A stretch of DNA of 64,000 bases. It comes from Lentibacillus amyloliquefaciens. GTDB lineage: Bacteria; Bacillota; Bacilli; Bacillales; Amphibacillaceae. The DNA lies in assembly GCF_001307805.1 (NCBI RefSeq), contig NZ_CP013862.1, positions 3,720,001-3,784,000 of the forward strand, given 5' to 3'. Positions 9,005 to 18,940 of this stretch are shown here, piece after piece; within the stretch, counting starts at the first letter, position 1; each line of letters begins with the position of its first letter. The position numbers and the translations under genes are program-made. Under the pieces are notes generated by a model, which saw only the letters and a list, made by a program, of their open reading frames with translations, had not been told where the DNA came from and searched no databases.

Positions 9005-9152
9005 AAAACATATCCTTTCTATTCTATATCATTCTAACTTAATTATAAGTCAGCCATTCGTGTGAAACAACAACATCATATGAACCCTTTGTGAATGATT
9101 TTCATATGTCATATCGGGTAAAATGGGTAGAGAGAAGATAAATCACAAATAT

Positions 9153-9166
9153 CGAATATTAGTTCG
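9153..9166. promoter_or_regulatory. LexA (DinR) SOS box upstream of uvrB
   Basis: CGAATATTAGTTCG differs from the Bacillus SOS consensus CGAAC-N4-GTTCG at one base. It lies about 30 bp upstream of a candidate -10 TAGAAT (9198-9203), which fits LexA repression of uvrBA. Confidence 0.78.
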
Positions 9167-9234
9167 CATATTAGTTAAAAAATCGAAATGATTATGATAG
9201 AATAGATTCAAGTTATGAACGGAGGTTTTTCGTT

Positions 9235-11220
9235 TTGGAAAATAAATTTGAACTGGTGGCCGATTACGAACCCAACGGTGATCAGCCTGAAGCAATCAGA
9301 GATATTGTCGAAAAGGTAAAATCCGGCCAGCGGCACCAGACATTGCTTGGTGCAACCGGAACAGGAAAAACATTTACAGTTTCAAATGCTGTAACCGAAA
9401 TTAACCGTCCGACATTGGTGATTGCTCACAACAAAACATTGGCAGGACAACTCTACAGCGAATTTAAGGAGTTCTTTCCGAATAATGCTGTCGAGTACTT
9501 TGTCAGTTATTATGATTATTATCAGCCGGAAGCATATGTCCCTTCAACTGATACGTTTATAGAAAAAGACGCCAGCATAAACGATGAAATCGATAAACTG
9601 CGCCACTCGGCCACATCTTCATTGATTGAACGCCGGGACGTGCTGATTGTTTCCAGTGTTTCATGCATTTATGGTTTGGGATCGCCCGAAGAGTATGAAA
9701 GCCAGGTGCTTTCGTTAAGAATGGGAATGGAAAAGGACCGTGATCAACTTCTGCGTGATTTGGTCGACATTCAGTATGCGAGAAATGATATTGACTTTCA
9801 GCGCGGAACGTTCCGTGTTCGTGGAGATTCTATTGAGGTCATACCGGCTTCACGGGAAGAACACTGTATGCGTATTGAATTTTTCGGGGATGAAATTGAC
9901 CGGATTCGTGAAGTCGACGCGCTTACAGGCGAAATAATCGGTGACCGGGAACACGTTGCTATTTTCCCTGCTTCTCACTTTGTGACGCGTGAGGAAAAAC
10001 TGAAAAAAGCAATCAAAAATATTGAGAAAGAACTGCAAGAACAACTGGCAGAGCTGCGCGAACAGGATAAACTGCTGGAAGCTCAGCGTCTTGAACAGCG
10101 CACCAATTATGATCTCGAAATGATGGAAGAAATGGGCTTTTGTTCCGGGATTGAAAACTATTCACGTCACCTGACATTCCGCGAACCCGGGTCAACACCT
10201 TATACATTGCTTGATTTCTTCCCGGATGATTTTTTGTGTGTCATTGATGAATCACATGTGACACTGCCGCAAATCAGGGGGATGTATAATGGTGACAAAG
10301 CACGCAAGCAAGTGTTGGTTGATCATGGCTTCCGTTTGCCTTCTGCCCTGGATAACCGACCTTTGAAGTTTGATGAATTTGAAAAGGCGACAAGTCAGCT
10401 GATTTATGTATCAGCGACACCGGGGCCATATGAACGCGAACATTCGCCTGATATGACTGAACAGATTATTCGTCCGACAGGTCTCCTCGATCCGGTAGTG
10501 GACGTCCGGCCAATCGACGGTCAGGTTGATAACCTGATAGAGGAGATCAGGAAGCGGTCAGAGCGAAAAGAGCGTGTGCTTGTTACGACGTTAACGAAAA
10601 AAATGTCCGAAGACTTAACCGATTACCTGAAAGAAATCGGTATGAAAGTTGCCTATCTGCATTCAGAAATCAAAACGCTTGAACGAATCGAAGTAATCCG
10701 TGATTTGCGTGTCGGTAAATATGATGTTCTCGTCGGCATTAATCTTCTCAGGGAGGGGCTGGACATCCCGGAAGTATCACTTGTAGCGATTCTGGATGCC
10801 GACAAAGAAGGTTTCCTTCGCTCCGAGCGGTCGCTTATTCAGACGATGGGACGTGCTGCACGAAACGAAAATGGGGAAGTCATCATGTATGGGGATAAAA
10901 TAACAAACTCCATGCAAGTTGCCATGGATGAAACAAACCGCCGCCGTGAGAAACAGATGGCATACAATGAAAAATACAACATTACACCGACGACGATTCA
11001 GAAAGAAGTTCGGGATGTCATTCAGGCAACTGTGGCCTCCGAAGATGTGGACGATTATGAAGACAAGAAAACCGATGTCAGCAAAATGACAAAACACGAA
11101 AAAGAAAAAATGATTGACAGTATGGAAAAAGAAATGAAAGAAGCGGCCAAAGCGCTTGACTTTGAAAGAGCTGCCGAACTCCGTGATATTGTGCTTGAAC
11201 TTAAATCAGAAAGCGCATGA
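9235..11220 (+). CDS. uvrB: Excinuclease ABC subunit B
   Basis: UvrB is the damage-verifying helicase-like subunit of nucleotide excision repair. The 661-residue product has Walker A GATGTGKT near residue 40, the beta-hairpin region around [12 protein letters not shown], helicase motifs including the DESH-type box ([11 protein letters not shown]), [13 protein letters not shown] near 545, and a C-terminal UVR domain (about 625-660; [13 protein letters not shown]) that contacts UvrC. It starts with TTG at 9235, supported by GGAGG at 9221-9225. It is transcribed with uvrA 57 bases downstream and carries a near-consensus SOS box upstream. Length and motifs are complete. Confidence 0.97.
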   Translation: MENKFELVADYEPNGDQPEAIRDIVEKVKSGQRHQTLLGATGTGKTFTVSNAVTEINRPTLVIAHNKTLAGQLYSEFKEFFPNNAVEYFVSYYDYYQPEAYVPSTDTFIEKDASINDEIDKLRHSATSSLIERRDVLIVSSVSCIYGLGSPEEYESQVLSLRMGMEKDRDQLLRDLVDIQYARNDIDFQRGTFRVRGDSIEVIPASREEHCMRIEFFGDEIDRIREVDALTGEIIGDREHVAIFPASHFVTREEKLKKAIKNIEKELQEQLAELREQDKLLEAQRLEQRTNYDLEMMEEMGFCSGIENYSRHLTFREPGSTPYTLLDFFPDDFLCVIDESHVTLPQIRGMYNGDKARKQVLVDHGFRLPSALDNRPLKFDEFEKATSQLIYVSATPGPYEREHSPDMTEQIIRPTGLLDPVVDVRPIDGQVDNLIEEIRKRSERKERVLVTTLTKKMSEDLTDYLKEIGMKVAYLHSEIKTLERIEVIRDLRVGKYDVLVGINLLREGLDIPEVSLVAILDADKEGFLRSERSLIQTMGRAARNENGEVIMYGDKITNSMQVAMDETNRRREKQMAYNEKYNITPTTIQKEVRDVIQATVASEDVDDYEDKKTDVSKMTKHEKEKMIDSMEKEMKEAAKALDFERAAELRDIVLELKSESA

Positions 11221-11277
11221 TCATTCAGCTCTTTTTCGGAAGAATACTACCAAGCAATGCGGAAGGATGACCTGTTC

Positions 11278-14157
11278 ATGCCAAGTAAAGAAATAAAAAT
11301 TCAAGGTGCCCGTGCACATAATTTGCAAAATATAGATGTCTCCATCCCCAAAAATAAATTTGTCGTGCTGACAGGGCTCTCCGGCTCCGGCAAATCGTCA
11401 CTCGCTTTTGACACGGTTTATGCTGAAGGACAGCGCCGGTATGTCGAGTCACTGTCTGCTTATGCACGGCAATTTTTAGGGCAAATGGACAAACCTGATG
11501 TCGATGCAATTGAGGGTTTGTCACCCGCTATTTCGATTGATCAGAAAACAACAAGCAACAACCCGCGTTCAACGGTGGGCACGGTGACGGAAATATATGA
11601 TTATCTGCGTTTGCTATTTGCCCGGGTTGGACACCCGACCTGCCCCAAACACGGCATCGAAATCAGCTCTCAGACAGTACAGCAGATGGTTGATCGCATA
11701 TTGGAATACCCGGATCGGACGAAGATGCAAATACTCGCCCCGGTTGTTTCCGGACGTAAAGGGCAACATGTCGAAACAATTGAAAAGCTGAAAAGGGAAG
11801 GTTATGTCCGAATTCGTGTTGATCAGGAAATGCGGGAAGTGACCGATGATATTCAGTTGGAAAAAAATAAAAAACACTCGATTGAAGTAGTTGTCGACCG
11901 AATTGTTGTAAAAGAAGGTATTTCAGGACGGTTGAGCGATTCGATTGAGACAGCATTAGGTCTTGGTGATGGGAAGATCATTGTTGATGTCATTGGTGAT
12001 GAGGAGCTGATGTTCAGTGAAAATCACGCCTGTCCGATTTGCGGCTTCTCAGTCGGTGATCTGGAGCCGCGGCTGTTCTCATTTAATAGTCCGTTTGGCG
12101 CCTGTCCAAGTTGTGATGGGCTCGGTACGAAACTTGAGGTGGATTTGGAATTTGTCATCCCGGACTGGAACAAGACACTGAAAAAACATGCAATCGCAGC
12201 CTGGGAGCCGATCAGTTCCCAATATTATCCGCAACTTTTGAAAAGTGTGTGTGATCATTATGGTATCAATATGAACACGCCGGTCAAAGATCTCCCGAAG
12301 AACGAGATGGATATAATCCTGTACGGAAGCGGCAAAGAGAAAATCCGGTTCCGCTACAAAAATGAATTCGGCAAGCTTCGTGATAACGATATTTATTTTG
12401 AGGGTGTGCTGAATAACATTGGGCGCCGGTATCGTGAAACATCTTCAGATTTCACACGGGAGCACTTGTCAAAATATATGGCTAATAAACCTTGCCCGAC
12501 TTGTAACGGGCATCGTCTTAAAGAAGAAGCACTCGCAGTACTGGTAAATGGCAAACATATCAGTGAAGTGACCGATTATGCCATTAATGGTGCAAAAGAA
12601 TTTTTTGAACATCTTGAGCTGTCCGAAAAGGAAGAGACAATCGCACAAATGATTTTAAAAGAAATTAATGACCGACTTAATTTCCTTGCCAATGTGGGGC
12701 TTAATTATCTGACACTTTCACGCTCAGCGGGAACGTTATCCGGCGGTGAAGCGCAGAGAATACGGCTTGCCACGCAGATTGGATCGGCTTTAACCGGAGT
12801 GCTGTACGTGCTGGATGAGCCATCAATCGGGCTGCATCAGCGGGATAACAACCGGCTGATTAATACACTGAAACAGATGCGTGACTTGGATAATACATTA
12901 ATCGTTGTCGAGCATGACGAGGAAACCATGCTGGCAGCTGACCATCTGATTGATATCGGCCCCGGTGCAGGTGAACACGGCGGAAACGTTGTGGCCAGTG
13001 ATACGCCGGAAAATGTAAAGGAAAACAAAACATCACTGACAGGGCAGTATTTGGCCGGCGATAAATATATACCGCTGCCGATAAAACGGCGCAAACAAAA
13101 TAAACGCAATCAAATTAAAGTTGTCGGTGCCGAAGAAAACAACCTGAAAAATATTGATGCTTCTTTCCCGCTTGGACTGCTTACGGTTGTCACAGGTGTT
13201 TCAGGTTCCGGCAAAAGTTCGCTGGTTAACGAAATCTTATATAAAACGCTTGCCAAAGATTTGAATCGGGCTAAAGTTAAACCAGGAAAGCATAAAAGGA
13301 TTAACGGACTTAATAATCTGGAAAAAGTGATCGATATTGATCAGTCTCCCATCGGCCGGACGCCGCGTTCAAACCCGGCAACATATACCGGGGTGTTTGA
13401 TAATATCCGTGATGTTTTTGCCCAGACCAATGAAGCTAAAATCCGCGGTTACAAAAAGGGGCGTTTCAGTTTTAATGTGAAAGGCGGCCGCTGTGAAGCG
13501 TGCCATGGTGACGGCATCATTAAAATTGAAATGCACTTTCTGCCTGATGTCTACGTTCCTTGTGAAGTATGTAACGGCAAGCGCTATAACCGGGACACAT
13601 TGGAAGTGAAGTATAAAGGAAAAAGTATTGCAGATGTTCTGGATATGACCATTGAAGAATCATTGACCTTTTTTGAAAATATCCCGAAAATCAAACGGAA
13701 GCTGCAGACCGTTTATGATGTCGGTCTGGGTTATATCAAATTGGGGCAGCCGGCAACGACTTTATCCGGCGGTGAAGCACAGCGCGTGAAACTTGCCAGT
13801 GAACTCCACCGCCGGTCAAACGGCAAAACATTTTATATTCTGGATGAGCCGACAACCGGGCTGCACACAGATGACATTAACCGTCTGATGAATGTTTTGC
13901 AGCGACTTGTCGAAAACGGTGAAACTGTCCTGATTATCGAACACAATCTGGATGTCATTAAACTTGCCGATCACATTATTGACATCGGGCCTGAGGGTGG
14001 CGACGGCGGCGGCGAAATCGTTGCTACAGGCACACCGGAAGAAGTGGCTGATCAGGAAGAGTCCCATACAGGTCACTATTTGAAGCCAATTTTGGAACGG
14101 GAACGCAAACGGATGGAACAGGATATGGAACAACGTGAAAAAATCGGTTCAAAATAG
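11278..14157 (+). CDS. uvrA: Excinuclease ABC subunit A
   Basis: UvrA is the dimeric ABC-type ATPase that finds bulky DNA lesions and loads UvrB. The 959-residue product contains two ATPase modules: Walker [10 protein letters not shown] near residue 31 and GVSGSGKSS near residue 640, and two LSGGEAQR signatures. Zinc-binding modules are visible as CPICGF/CPSCDG (about 258-285) and [16 protein letters not shown] (about 740-770). The ATG at 11278 has GGAAGGA ten bases upstream; an earlier in-frame ATG at 11257 lacks a site. It follows uvrB on the same strand. Confidence 0.97.
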   Translation: MPSKEIKIQGARAHNLQNIDVSIPKNKFVVLTGLSGSGKSSLAFDTVYAEGQRRYVESLSAYARQFLGQMDKPDVDAIEGLSPAISIDQKTTSNNPRSTVGTVTEIYDYLRLLFARVGHPTCPKHGIEISSQTVQQMVDRILEYPDRTKMQILAPVVSGRKGQHVETIEKLKREGYVRIRVDQEMREVTDDIQLEKNKKHSIEVVVDRIVVKEGISGRLSDSIETALGLGDGKIIVDVIGDEELMFSENHACPICGFSVGDLEPRLFSFNSPFGACPSCDGLGTKLEVDLEFVIPDWNKTLKKHAIAAWEPISSQYYPQLLKSVCDHYGINMNTPVKDLPKNEMDIILYGSGKEKIRFRYKNEFGKLRDNDIYFEGVLNNIGRRYRETSSDFTREHLSKYMANKPCPTCNGHRLKEEALAVLVNGKHISEVTDYAINGAKEFFEHLELSEKEETIAQMILKEINDRLNFLANVGLNYLTLSRSAGTLSGGEAQRIRLATQIGSALTGVLYVLDEPSIGLHQRDNNRLINTLKQMRDLDNTLIVVEHDEETMLAADHLIDIGPGAGEHGGNVVASDTPENVKENKTSLTGQYLAGDKYIPLPIKRRKQNKRNQIKVVGAEENNLKNIDASFPLGLLTVVTGVSGSGKSSLVNEILYKTLAKDLNRAKVKPGKHKRINGLNNLEKVIDIDQSPIGRTPRSNPATYTGVFDNIRDVFAQTNEAKIRGYKKGRFSFNVKGGRCEACHGDGIIKIEMHFLPDVYVPCEVCNGKRYNRDTLEVKYKGKSIADVLDMTIEESLTFFENIPKIKRKLQTVYDVGLGYIKLGQPATTLSGGEAQRVKLASELHRRSNGKTFYILDEPTTGLHTDDINRLMNVLQRLVENGETVLIIEHNLDVIKLADHIIDIGPEGGDGGGEIVATGTPEEVADQEESHTGHYLKPILERERKRMEQDMEQREKIGSK

Positions 14158-14162
14158 GAAAG

Positions 14163-14206
14163 CAGGCAGCGGATGGCTTACTTAGCGGTCTGCTGCCTTC
14201 TTTATT
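14163..14206 (+). terminator. Terminator after uvrA
   Basis: GGCAGCGGA (14165-14173) pairs with TCTGCTGCC (14189-14197) with one wobble pair, followed by a T-rich tract. Confidence 0.78.
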
Positions 14207-14341
14207 TTGAACAATGGAAAGACCCTCTTGGATTAAGTATGCAGTATCCTTATGAGCGGCTGTCTCAGTCAAAACTTTTGACGGGATTACGTGGTTTCGG
14301 TAACCTTGAATAAGATGTTCTATAGTGGGAGGAACGTAAAG

Positions 14342-14695
14342 ATGAAGCCAATTGAACACGAGAAAGTTCAACAGCTAATGCAAACGTATATCAATAAAGA
14401 CGTTTATATTCATCTGGAAACAACAAATGGTGCATATGCAGGTCATTTCAATGATAAGGCGTATAACGTCGGCGCTTATATACGCAATGCGAAGCTGAAT
14501 TATTCGCAGGCAAAACTTATTGGAGACGGTAAAAGTTACCGTGCCGGTCTTAAGACAGAATTGGGGTGGGTCTATGCAGAGGGCCTAACCGACTGGACAA
14601 TGCACAAAGAAGACCAATTACTATTAGCGGGACATGACCGCGAAGGCCGGTTGATGGTGGCATTGCATATCAGTGAAACACCGCTGGGGCAGTAA
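14342..14695 (+). CDS. yojF: YojF-like DUF1806 protein
   Basis: A 117-residue cytosolic protein of the YojF/DUF1806 family, whose function is unknown. The ATG at 14342 follows GGGAGGAA, so the upstream in-frame extension from 14291 is discarded. The domain fills the whole chain (LETTNGAYAGHFNDKAYNVGAYIRN in the middle is typical). In B. subtilis yojF directly precedes yojG (bshB2), exactly as here, so a role linked to bacillithiol synthesis is likely but unproven. Confidence 0.82.
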   Translation: MKPIEHEKVQQLMQTYINKDVYIHLETTNGAYAGHFNDKAYNVGAYIRNAKLNYSQAKLIGDGKSYRAGLKTELGWVYAEGLTDWTMHKEDQLLLAGHDREGRLMVALHISETPLGQ

Positions 14696-14745
14696 ATAAT
14701 ATTTATTCACATCAACAATTTTCAGCAAAGGGTCAGGTGAATGGA

Positions 14746-15414
14746 ATGGAAAAACATGTTGTCGTTATTTATCCACATCCCGATGATGAATCGTTCGGTG
14801 CTTCAGGCACGATAGCACAATACCGAAAACAGGGGATTCCCGTGACTTATCTATGCGGTACATTAGGTGAGATGGGAAGAAATATGGGGTCTCCTTTATT
14901 TGCCAACCGGGAAACACTGCCTGATATCAGAAAAGAAGAATTGATTAACGCATGCGCGAAATTGGATGTCGAGCTCCGTATGCTCGGATATCGTGATAAA
15001 ACAATTGAATTTGAGGACAGAGATGAAGTCTCCGAGCATTTAAAAGGGATTCTTGAAGAAATACAGCCTAGCCTTGTCCTCACGCACTATCCGGAGTATG
15101 CTGTACATCCTGACCATAATGCAATGGGCGCAGCGGCAATCGAAGCTGTTAGGCTGATGGACCCGGAAAACCGCCCGAAAGTTTGGGCGCAGGCGATCAG
15201 CAATGGTCATGTTAAGGAACTTGGGAAACCGGACATAAGCAATGATGTAACACCGGTTTTTGATCATAAAATGGACGTTATTTTAGCTCATAAATCTCAA
15301 GCCAGTGGAATTCTAGGCCAGTTCCAGGAAAATTGGGCTACAGAAGATATGAAAGAAGCTGCCAAGAAACAGCTTGGTAAAGAACAGTTTTATATTTGGG
15401 ATTTTCGTGAATAA
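14746..15414 (+). CDS. bshB2: Bacillithiol biosynthesis deacetylase BshB2
   Basis: BshB2 removes the acetyl group from N-acetylglucosaminyl-malate to give glucosaminyl-malate, the second step of bacillithiol synthesis. This 222-residue PIG-L/LmbE-family protein has the zinc and catalytic motif PHPDDES (about residues 10-16) and the HPDHNAMG metal motif (about 124-131). An AGGTG site precedes both an in-frame GTG (14737) and the ATG at 14746; the ATG is preferred. The yojF neighbour confirms the assignment. Confidence 0.9.
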   Translation: MEKHVVVIYPHPDDESFGASGTIAQYRKQGIPVTYLCGTLGEMGRNMGSPLFANRETLPDIRKEELINACAKLDVELRMLGYRDKTIEFEDRDEVSEHLKGILEEIQPSLVLTHYPEYAVHPDHNAMGAAAIEAVRLMDPENRPKVWAQAISNGHVKELGKPDISNDVTPVFDHKMDVILAHKSQASGILGQFQENWATEDMKEAAKKQLGKEQFYIWDFRE

Positions 15415-15438
15415 TCTAGTAGTGAGAGGAGGATTTTC

Positions 15439-15633
15439 ATGAATGAACGATTGTATCGATCAAATTCCGAGCGTATGATAAAAGGAATATGCGGCGGGCT
15501 GGCAGAGTATTTCAATATTGACCCAACGATTATCCGCCTGCTTTTTGTAGCACTGGCATTTGCAGGAGGTGCATCAATCTACGCTTATCTCATCGGTATT
15601 TTCGTCATTCCGAATGAGCGGGAGGTGCATTAA
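15439..15633 (+). CDS. PspC-domain small membrane protein (YvlC-like)
   Basis: A 64-residue protein consisting of one PspC domain: LYRSNSERMIKGICGGLAEY followed by a membrane segment (about 33-58). GAGGAGG lies just before the ATG. Its stop overlaps the start of the next gene (TAATG), so the two are translationally coupled, as yvlC and yvlD are in the B. subtilis envelope-stress yvlABCD operon. yvlA and yvlB are not present here. Confidence 0.85.
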   Translation: MNERLYRSNSERMIKGICGGLAEYFNIDPTIIRLLFVALAFAGGASIYAYLIGIFVIPNEREVH

Positions 15634-15992
15634 TGCTGCTTCGCTGGTTAATATCGGTTTTCTTAAATGCTGTTGCATTGATTGTCGTTGCACAGCTGTT
15701 CAGCTCTTTCCAGCTGGAGGGCTTTGGCACTGCGCTTTTGGCCAGTATTATCCTTGGCATTCTAAATGCTGTTATTAAGCCGATATTGGTTATTCTGACA
15801 CTGCCGGTAACAGTCTTGACACTGGGTTTGTTTTTATTCGTCATTAATGCTGTCACATTAATGATTACCCAGGCAATAATGGATGAGTCGTTTGTGATTG
15901 AAGGATTTGGAACGGCTGTTATTGCTGCAGTAGTTATTTCGCTGTTGAATTTAATATTGAATAAACTTGTAAAAGATTCTGTAACGTCATGA
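15633..15992 (+). CDS. YvlD-like four-helix membrane protein (phage holin family 4 fold)
   Basis: A 119-residue protein with four hydrophobic segments covering nearly all of the chain, of the YvlD family (annotated as phage holin family 4 by similarity, though usually chromosomal). GGGAGGTG precedes the ATG. Together with the PspC protein it probably forms a small envelope-stress module; in B. subtilis the equivalent genes are in the SigW regulon and protect against membrane-active agents. No SigW-type promoter was seen directly upstream. The gene ends at a terminator. Confidence 0.82.
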   Translation: MLLRWLISVFLNAVALIVVAQLFSSFQLEGFGTALLASIILGILNAVIKPILVILTLPVTVLTLGLFLFVINAVTLMITQAIMDESFVIEGFGTAVIAAVVISLLNLILNKLVKDSVTS

Positions 15993-15998
15993 ATGCAG

Positions 15999-16034
15999 GT
16001 AAAAGTCGCAGGTGTTAAGCCTGCGATTTTTACT
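15999..16034 (+). terminator. Terminator after the yvlCD-like pair
   Basis: AAAAGTCGCAGG pairs with CCTGCGATTTTT around TGTTAAG, ending in T residues. Confidence 0.85.
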
Positions 16035-16198
16035 GTGCGGTCAATGGTCAAAGACAGATTTTATCTGTTTAACCGTTGACGTAAATATTTCAGACTTTTT
16101 TCGTGATTTTTGTTGTTCTTTAATCTTCGTAATTGATATGAAGTGTGAACCAATGAAAATTCTCATTCTGATTGTCGTTAAGTGCTAAAAGCCGCTCC

Positions 16199-16313
16199 GG
16201 CAATATACTTCGCTTTCCATGGGCACGGCCTCAGCCTCCTCAGAAAGCAAAGACCGCTTTCTTGCGGGGTCTTCGGACACGTGCTATTCCCATAGGAGTC
16301 TACGCATATTGCC
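16199..16313 (+). repeat. Large palindromic repeat, copy A
   Basis: The outer stem GGCAATAT (16199-16206) pairs with ATATTGCC (16306-16313). The interior holds CGCTTTCC, GCCTCCTC, GCGGGGTCTTC and AGGAGTC, which are reverse complements of the core motifs in copies B and C. The bases before it (16035-16198) hold nothing recognisable. Confidence 0.75.
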
Positions 16314-16384
16314 TATGCTGGAAATGGCTCGCTGTAGTTTTATTCTATTTGACGAATAAAAGCATCGTTGTTAAACCATCTACA

Positions 16385-16510
16385 CCAGCAGCTGGAATAT
16401 GCGAGACTCCTGTGGGACAGCGAGCTCTTGTAGACCCCGCAGTGAGCGGTTTTTGCTCCCGAGGAGGCTCGTGGTGAGCCCACGGAAAGCGAGTATATTC
16501 CAGCTGCTGG
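16385..16510 (-). repeat. Large palindromic repeat, copy B
   Basis: The outer stem is 16 bp and perfect: CCAGCAGCTGGAATAT (16385-16400) with ATATTCCAGCTGCTGG (16495-16510). The core carries GACTCCTGTGGG, GACCCCGCAGTGAGCGG, GAGGAGGCTC and CGGAAAGCG. It is opposite in orientation to copy A. Confidence 0.8.
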
Positions 16511-16583
16511 CGTCAATCTTGCTAATCCACCATAGAAAATGGTTGCATACTTCAAGATTGTATATTGAGTAATGCTTAGCGAA

Positions 16584-16689
16584 GGAAATACACGACGACT
16601 CCTGCGGGAACAAAGGTATCGGTGAGACCCCGCAGTGCGCCAGCACGAGGAGGCTCACCAGCCGCCCGCGGAAAGCGGCGTGTATTTCC
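16584..16689 (-). repeat. Large palindromic repeat, copy C
   Basis: Outer stem GGAAATACACG (16584-16594) with CGTGTATTTCC (16679-16689). The core repeats GACTCCTGCGGG, GACCCCGCAGTGCGC, CGAGGAGGCTC and CGGAAAGCGG. Same orientation as copy B, with a different outer-stem sequence. Confidence 0.8.
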
Positions 16690-16737
16690 GAAGCGGTAGA
16701 CGATGCACCAACTTACACCTAAAGTTATTTCGCGGTT

Positions 16738-16922
16738 TATCCCGCATCTAAGGCTCTGTAACCCGCCAAAATACGGCGGCTAACTGAACCTAAATGCCCG
16801 ATTCTGCTCGGGCCTGCAGGATGCAGGTCACAAAGGCGTTGCCACAGGACGTGGCGAACTTAGCCTTTGTTCCCCTACATTCAGCGGAAAAGTGCGCTCC
16901 GCTGAATGAAGTTTCACTTTAT
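16738..16922 (+). repeat. Two-hairpin dispersed repeat, copy 3, with an inserted hairpin block
   Basis: Has the family frame TTATCCCGCAT, hairpin 1 (CCGCC/GGCGG), linker CTAAATGCCCGATTCTGCTC, hairpin 2 (CATTCAGCGGA with TCCGCTGAATG) and GAAGTTTCACTTTAT. Between the linker and hairpin 2 about 65 bases are added, holding two further hairpins (CCTGCA/TGCAGG, and ACAAAGGC/GCCTTTGT enclosing GCCAC/GTGGC). Confidence 0.75.
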
Positions 16923-17010
16923 GGATTTTGTGTCAAAAACAACAATCTTTTAGAAAACGGCTATTTTTATAACCTGCAGATTAATGATATTATTCGAAGG
17001 TGGGAAAATA

Positions 17011-17019
17011 TGCTACAAT
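17011..17019 (+). promoter_or_regulatory. Extended -10 promoter for the hprK operon
   Basis: TGCTACAAT matches an extended -10 element about 110 bases upstream of hprK. No good -35 hexamer is visible at standard spacing. Confidence 0.45.
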
Positions 17020-17049
17020 GTAATTCAGTATATTGCCTTGAAAAATAAT

Positions 17050-17083
17050 GCCCCCATACATAACGGAACATGGTAACGGGGGC
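17050..17083 (+). promoter_or_regulatory. Hairpin in the hprK leader
   Basis: GCCCCC (17050-17055) pairs with GGGGGC (17078-17083) in the presumed leader between the -10 element and the hprK start. The following bases (TGTCTTAAT) are not a strong T-run, so a regulatory or stabilising hairpin is as likely as a terminator. Confidence 0.45.
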
Positions 17084-17130
17084 TGTCTTAATAAATGAAA
17101 ACACACAGTTGAAATTGGAGGATTCAGCAC

Positions 17131-18063
17131 ATGCCAAAAGTCCGTACGCAAGATTTGCTTGATAATTTCAATCTCACGCTGGTTGCAGGCGAAGATGGCG
17201 TCCACCGCGAATTAACGACGAGTGATATCCATCGCCCGGGTATTGAAATGACCGGTTATTTTCATTATTATCCGCGGGAACGTCTGCAATTGATTGGAAA
17301 AACCGAAATGGCTTATTTTCTTGATTTGCCTGATGATACGAAAAAGAAAAGGATGGAACAGCTATGTACAGATATAACGCCTGTCATTGTTATTTCCCGT
17401 GGGATGGAGATTCCTGATGTCATGCTGGAAACAGCGGATAAAGCGGGTGTTCCGATTTTACATTCGCCACGGCAAACGACCCGTGTGATCAGCAGACTGA
17501 CAAACTATCTGGAATCAAAATTTGCACCCTTCACAGCAATACATGGCGTTCTGGTCGACATATATGGTGTCGGTGTACTGCTGACCGGTCAAAGTGGTGT
17601 CGGTAAAAGTGAATCAGCGCTTGAATTAGTGAAACGCGGCCATAGGCTGGTAGCGGATGACAGTGTTGAAATTCGCCAGGAAGATTATGACAGACTGATT
17701 GGGAATTCGCCGCCGCTGATTGAACATTTGCTGGAAATTCGCGGGCTGGGCATAATTAATGTTATGACTCTTTTTGGCGCCGGAGCGGTCAGAAGCTATA
17801 AGAAGATTTCTCTGATTATCAATCTTGAATTATGGGACGAAAAGAAGCAGTATGATCGGCTTGGTCTGGATGAAGATAAGATGAAAATCATGGATGTTAA
17901 AGTTCCAAAAGTTACTATACCTGTTCGTCCGGGAAGAAATCTTGCAGTCATTATTGAAGTGGCGGCCATGAACTTCCGCTTGAAACGGATGGGTGTGAAT
18001 GCTGCTGAAGAGTTTTCTGAACGATTGACCAGCATGATTGACCAAGGAAACGAAATTGATTAG
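17131..18063 (+). CDS. hprK: HPr kinase/phosphorylase
   Basis: HprK phosphorylates Ser46 of HPr and Crh in response to glycolytic intermediates and dephosphorylates it by phosphorolysis, which is the sensor step of carbon catabolite repression through CcpA. The 310-residue product has an N-terminal domain (about 1-130), Walker A GQSGVGKS at residues 153-160, and the HprK signature [11 protein letters not shown] (about 202-212). GGAGG precedes the ATG. It heads an hprK-lgt-yvoD-ppaX-yvoF operon. The window also encodes its target Crh and several cre sites. Confidence 0.97.
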   Translation: MPKVRTQDLLDNFNLTLVAGEDGVHRELTTSDIHRPGIEMTGYFHYYPRERLQLIGKTEMAYFLDLPDDTKKKRMEQLCTDITPVIVISRGMEIPDVMLETADKAGVPILHSPRQTTRVISRLTNYLESKFAPFTAIHGVLVDIYGVGVLLTGQSGVGKSESALELVKRGHRLVADDSVEIRQEDYDRLIGNSPPLIEHLLEIRGLGIINVMTLFGAGAVRSYKKISLIINLELWDEKKQYDRLGLDEDKMKIMDVKVPKVTIPVRPGRNLAVIIEVAAMNFRLKRMGVNAAEEFSERLTSMIDQGNEID

Positions 18064-18074
18064 GGGTGATTCCA

Positions 18075-18926
18075 TTGAGTTGCAGCGCACCTGCTTTAGA
18101 TCCTGTTTTTTTGGGCCTCGGTCCGATTACAATATATTGGTATGGTGTCATCATAGCATTCGGTGCTTTTTTAGGTCTCTATATCGCAACAAAGGAGTCT
18201 GATCGGCTCGGACTGCAAAAAGATCTGATGATTGACCTGGTCGTATTTGCCATTCCGGTATCGATTATCTTTGCCCGTCTTTATTACGTTATTTTCGAAT
18301 GGGACCGCTATGTCGGCGGGCCATGGTGGGATGTCTTTGCCATATGGGAAGGCGGTATAGCCATTCATGGTGCGTTGATTGGTGCTGTCTTGACCGCTGT
18401 TATTTTTGCAAGGGTCAGAAAAGTTCCGTTTTGGCAACTGGCAGATATAGCCGCGCCAAGTCTGATACTGGGGCAGGCTATCGGCCGCTGGGGCAACTTT
18501 ATGAACCAGGAAGCACATGGCGGACCGATAGCAGAATCAACGTTCAACAGCTTTCATACATATTTACCTGACTTTATCATGAACCAAATGTGTATTGACG
18601 GTGTTATGTATCACCCGACATTTCTTTATGAATCTGTCTGGAATATATTAGTGTTCATATTCCTTCTGTTTTTGCGTCGTAAAAATCCGCTGCGCGGTGA
18701 GGTTTTCCTGAGTTATCTGATCACCTATTCAGCGGGGCGCCTGTTTATCGAGGGGATGCGAACAGACAGCTTATATGTGCCGGGAACCGAAATTCGAGTG
18801 GCACAGCTCATTTCAATTGCTATCATTTTGGGGCTTTTGGCTCTGATCTGGTATCGCAGAAAATCAGGGATGGCTGATAAATATTACGACGGCAAAAAAG
18901 TCAAAAAGAAGAAAAAGAAGTCGTAA
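18075..18926 (+). CDS. lgt: Prolipoprotein diacylglyceryl transferase
   Basis: Lgt transfers diacylglycerol from phosphatidylglycerol to the lipobox cysteine of prolipoproteins in the membrane. The 283-residue polytopic protein shows the Lgt signature [15 protein letters not shown] and the upstream [11 protein letters not shown] segment, about seven membrane helices, and a lysine-rich tail. A TTG start at 18075 is preferred because AGGGGTG (18062-18068) sits at correct spacing; the in-frame GTG at 18066 lies inside that site. It follows the hprK stop by only 11 bases. Confidence 0.95.
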   Translation: MSCSAPALDPVFLGLGPITIYWYGVIIAFGAFLGLYIATKESDRLGLQKDLMIDLVVFAIPVSIIFARLYYVIFEWDRYVGGPWWDVFAIWEGGIAIHGALIGAVLTAVIFARVRKVPFWQLADIAAPSLILGQAIGRWGNFMNQEAHGGPIAESTFNSFHTYLPDFIMNQMCIDGVMYHPTFLYESVWNILVFIFLLFLRRKNPLRGEVFLSYLITYSAGRLFIEGMRTDSLYVPGTEIRVAQLISIAIILGLLALIWYRRKSGMADKYYDGKKVKKKKKKS

Positions 18927-18940
18927 CAGCAAAGTGAGGG

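Noticed and set aside
16172..17048. Several short open frames upstream of hprK
   Set aside because: They lie across palindromic repeats whose symmetry keeps frames open; no ribosome sites or recognisable domains.
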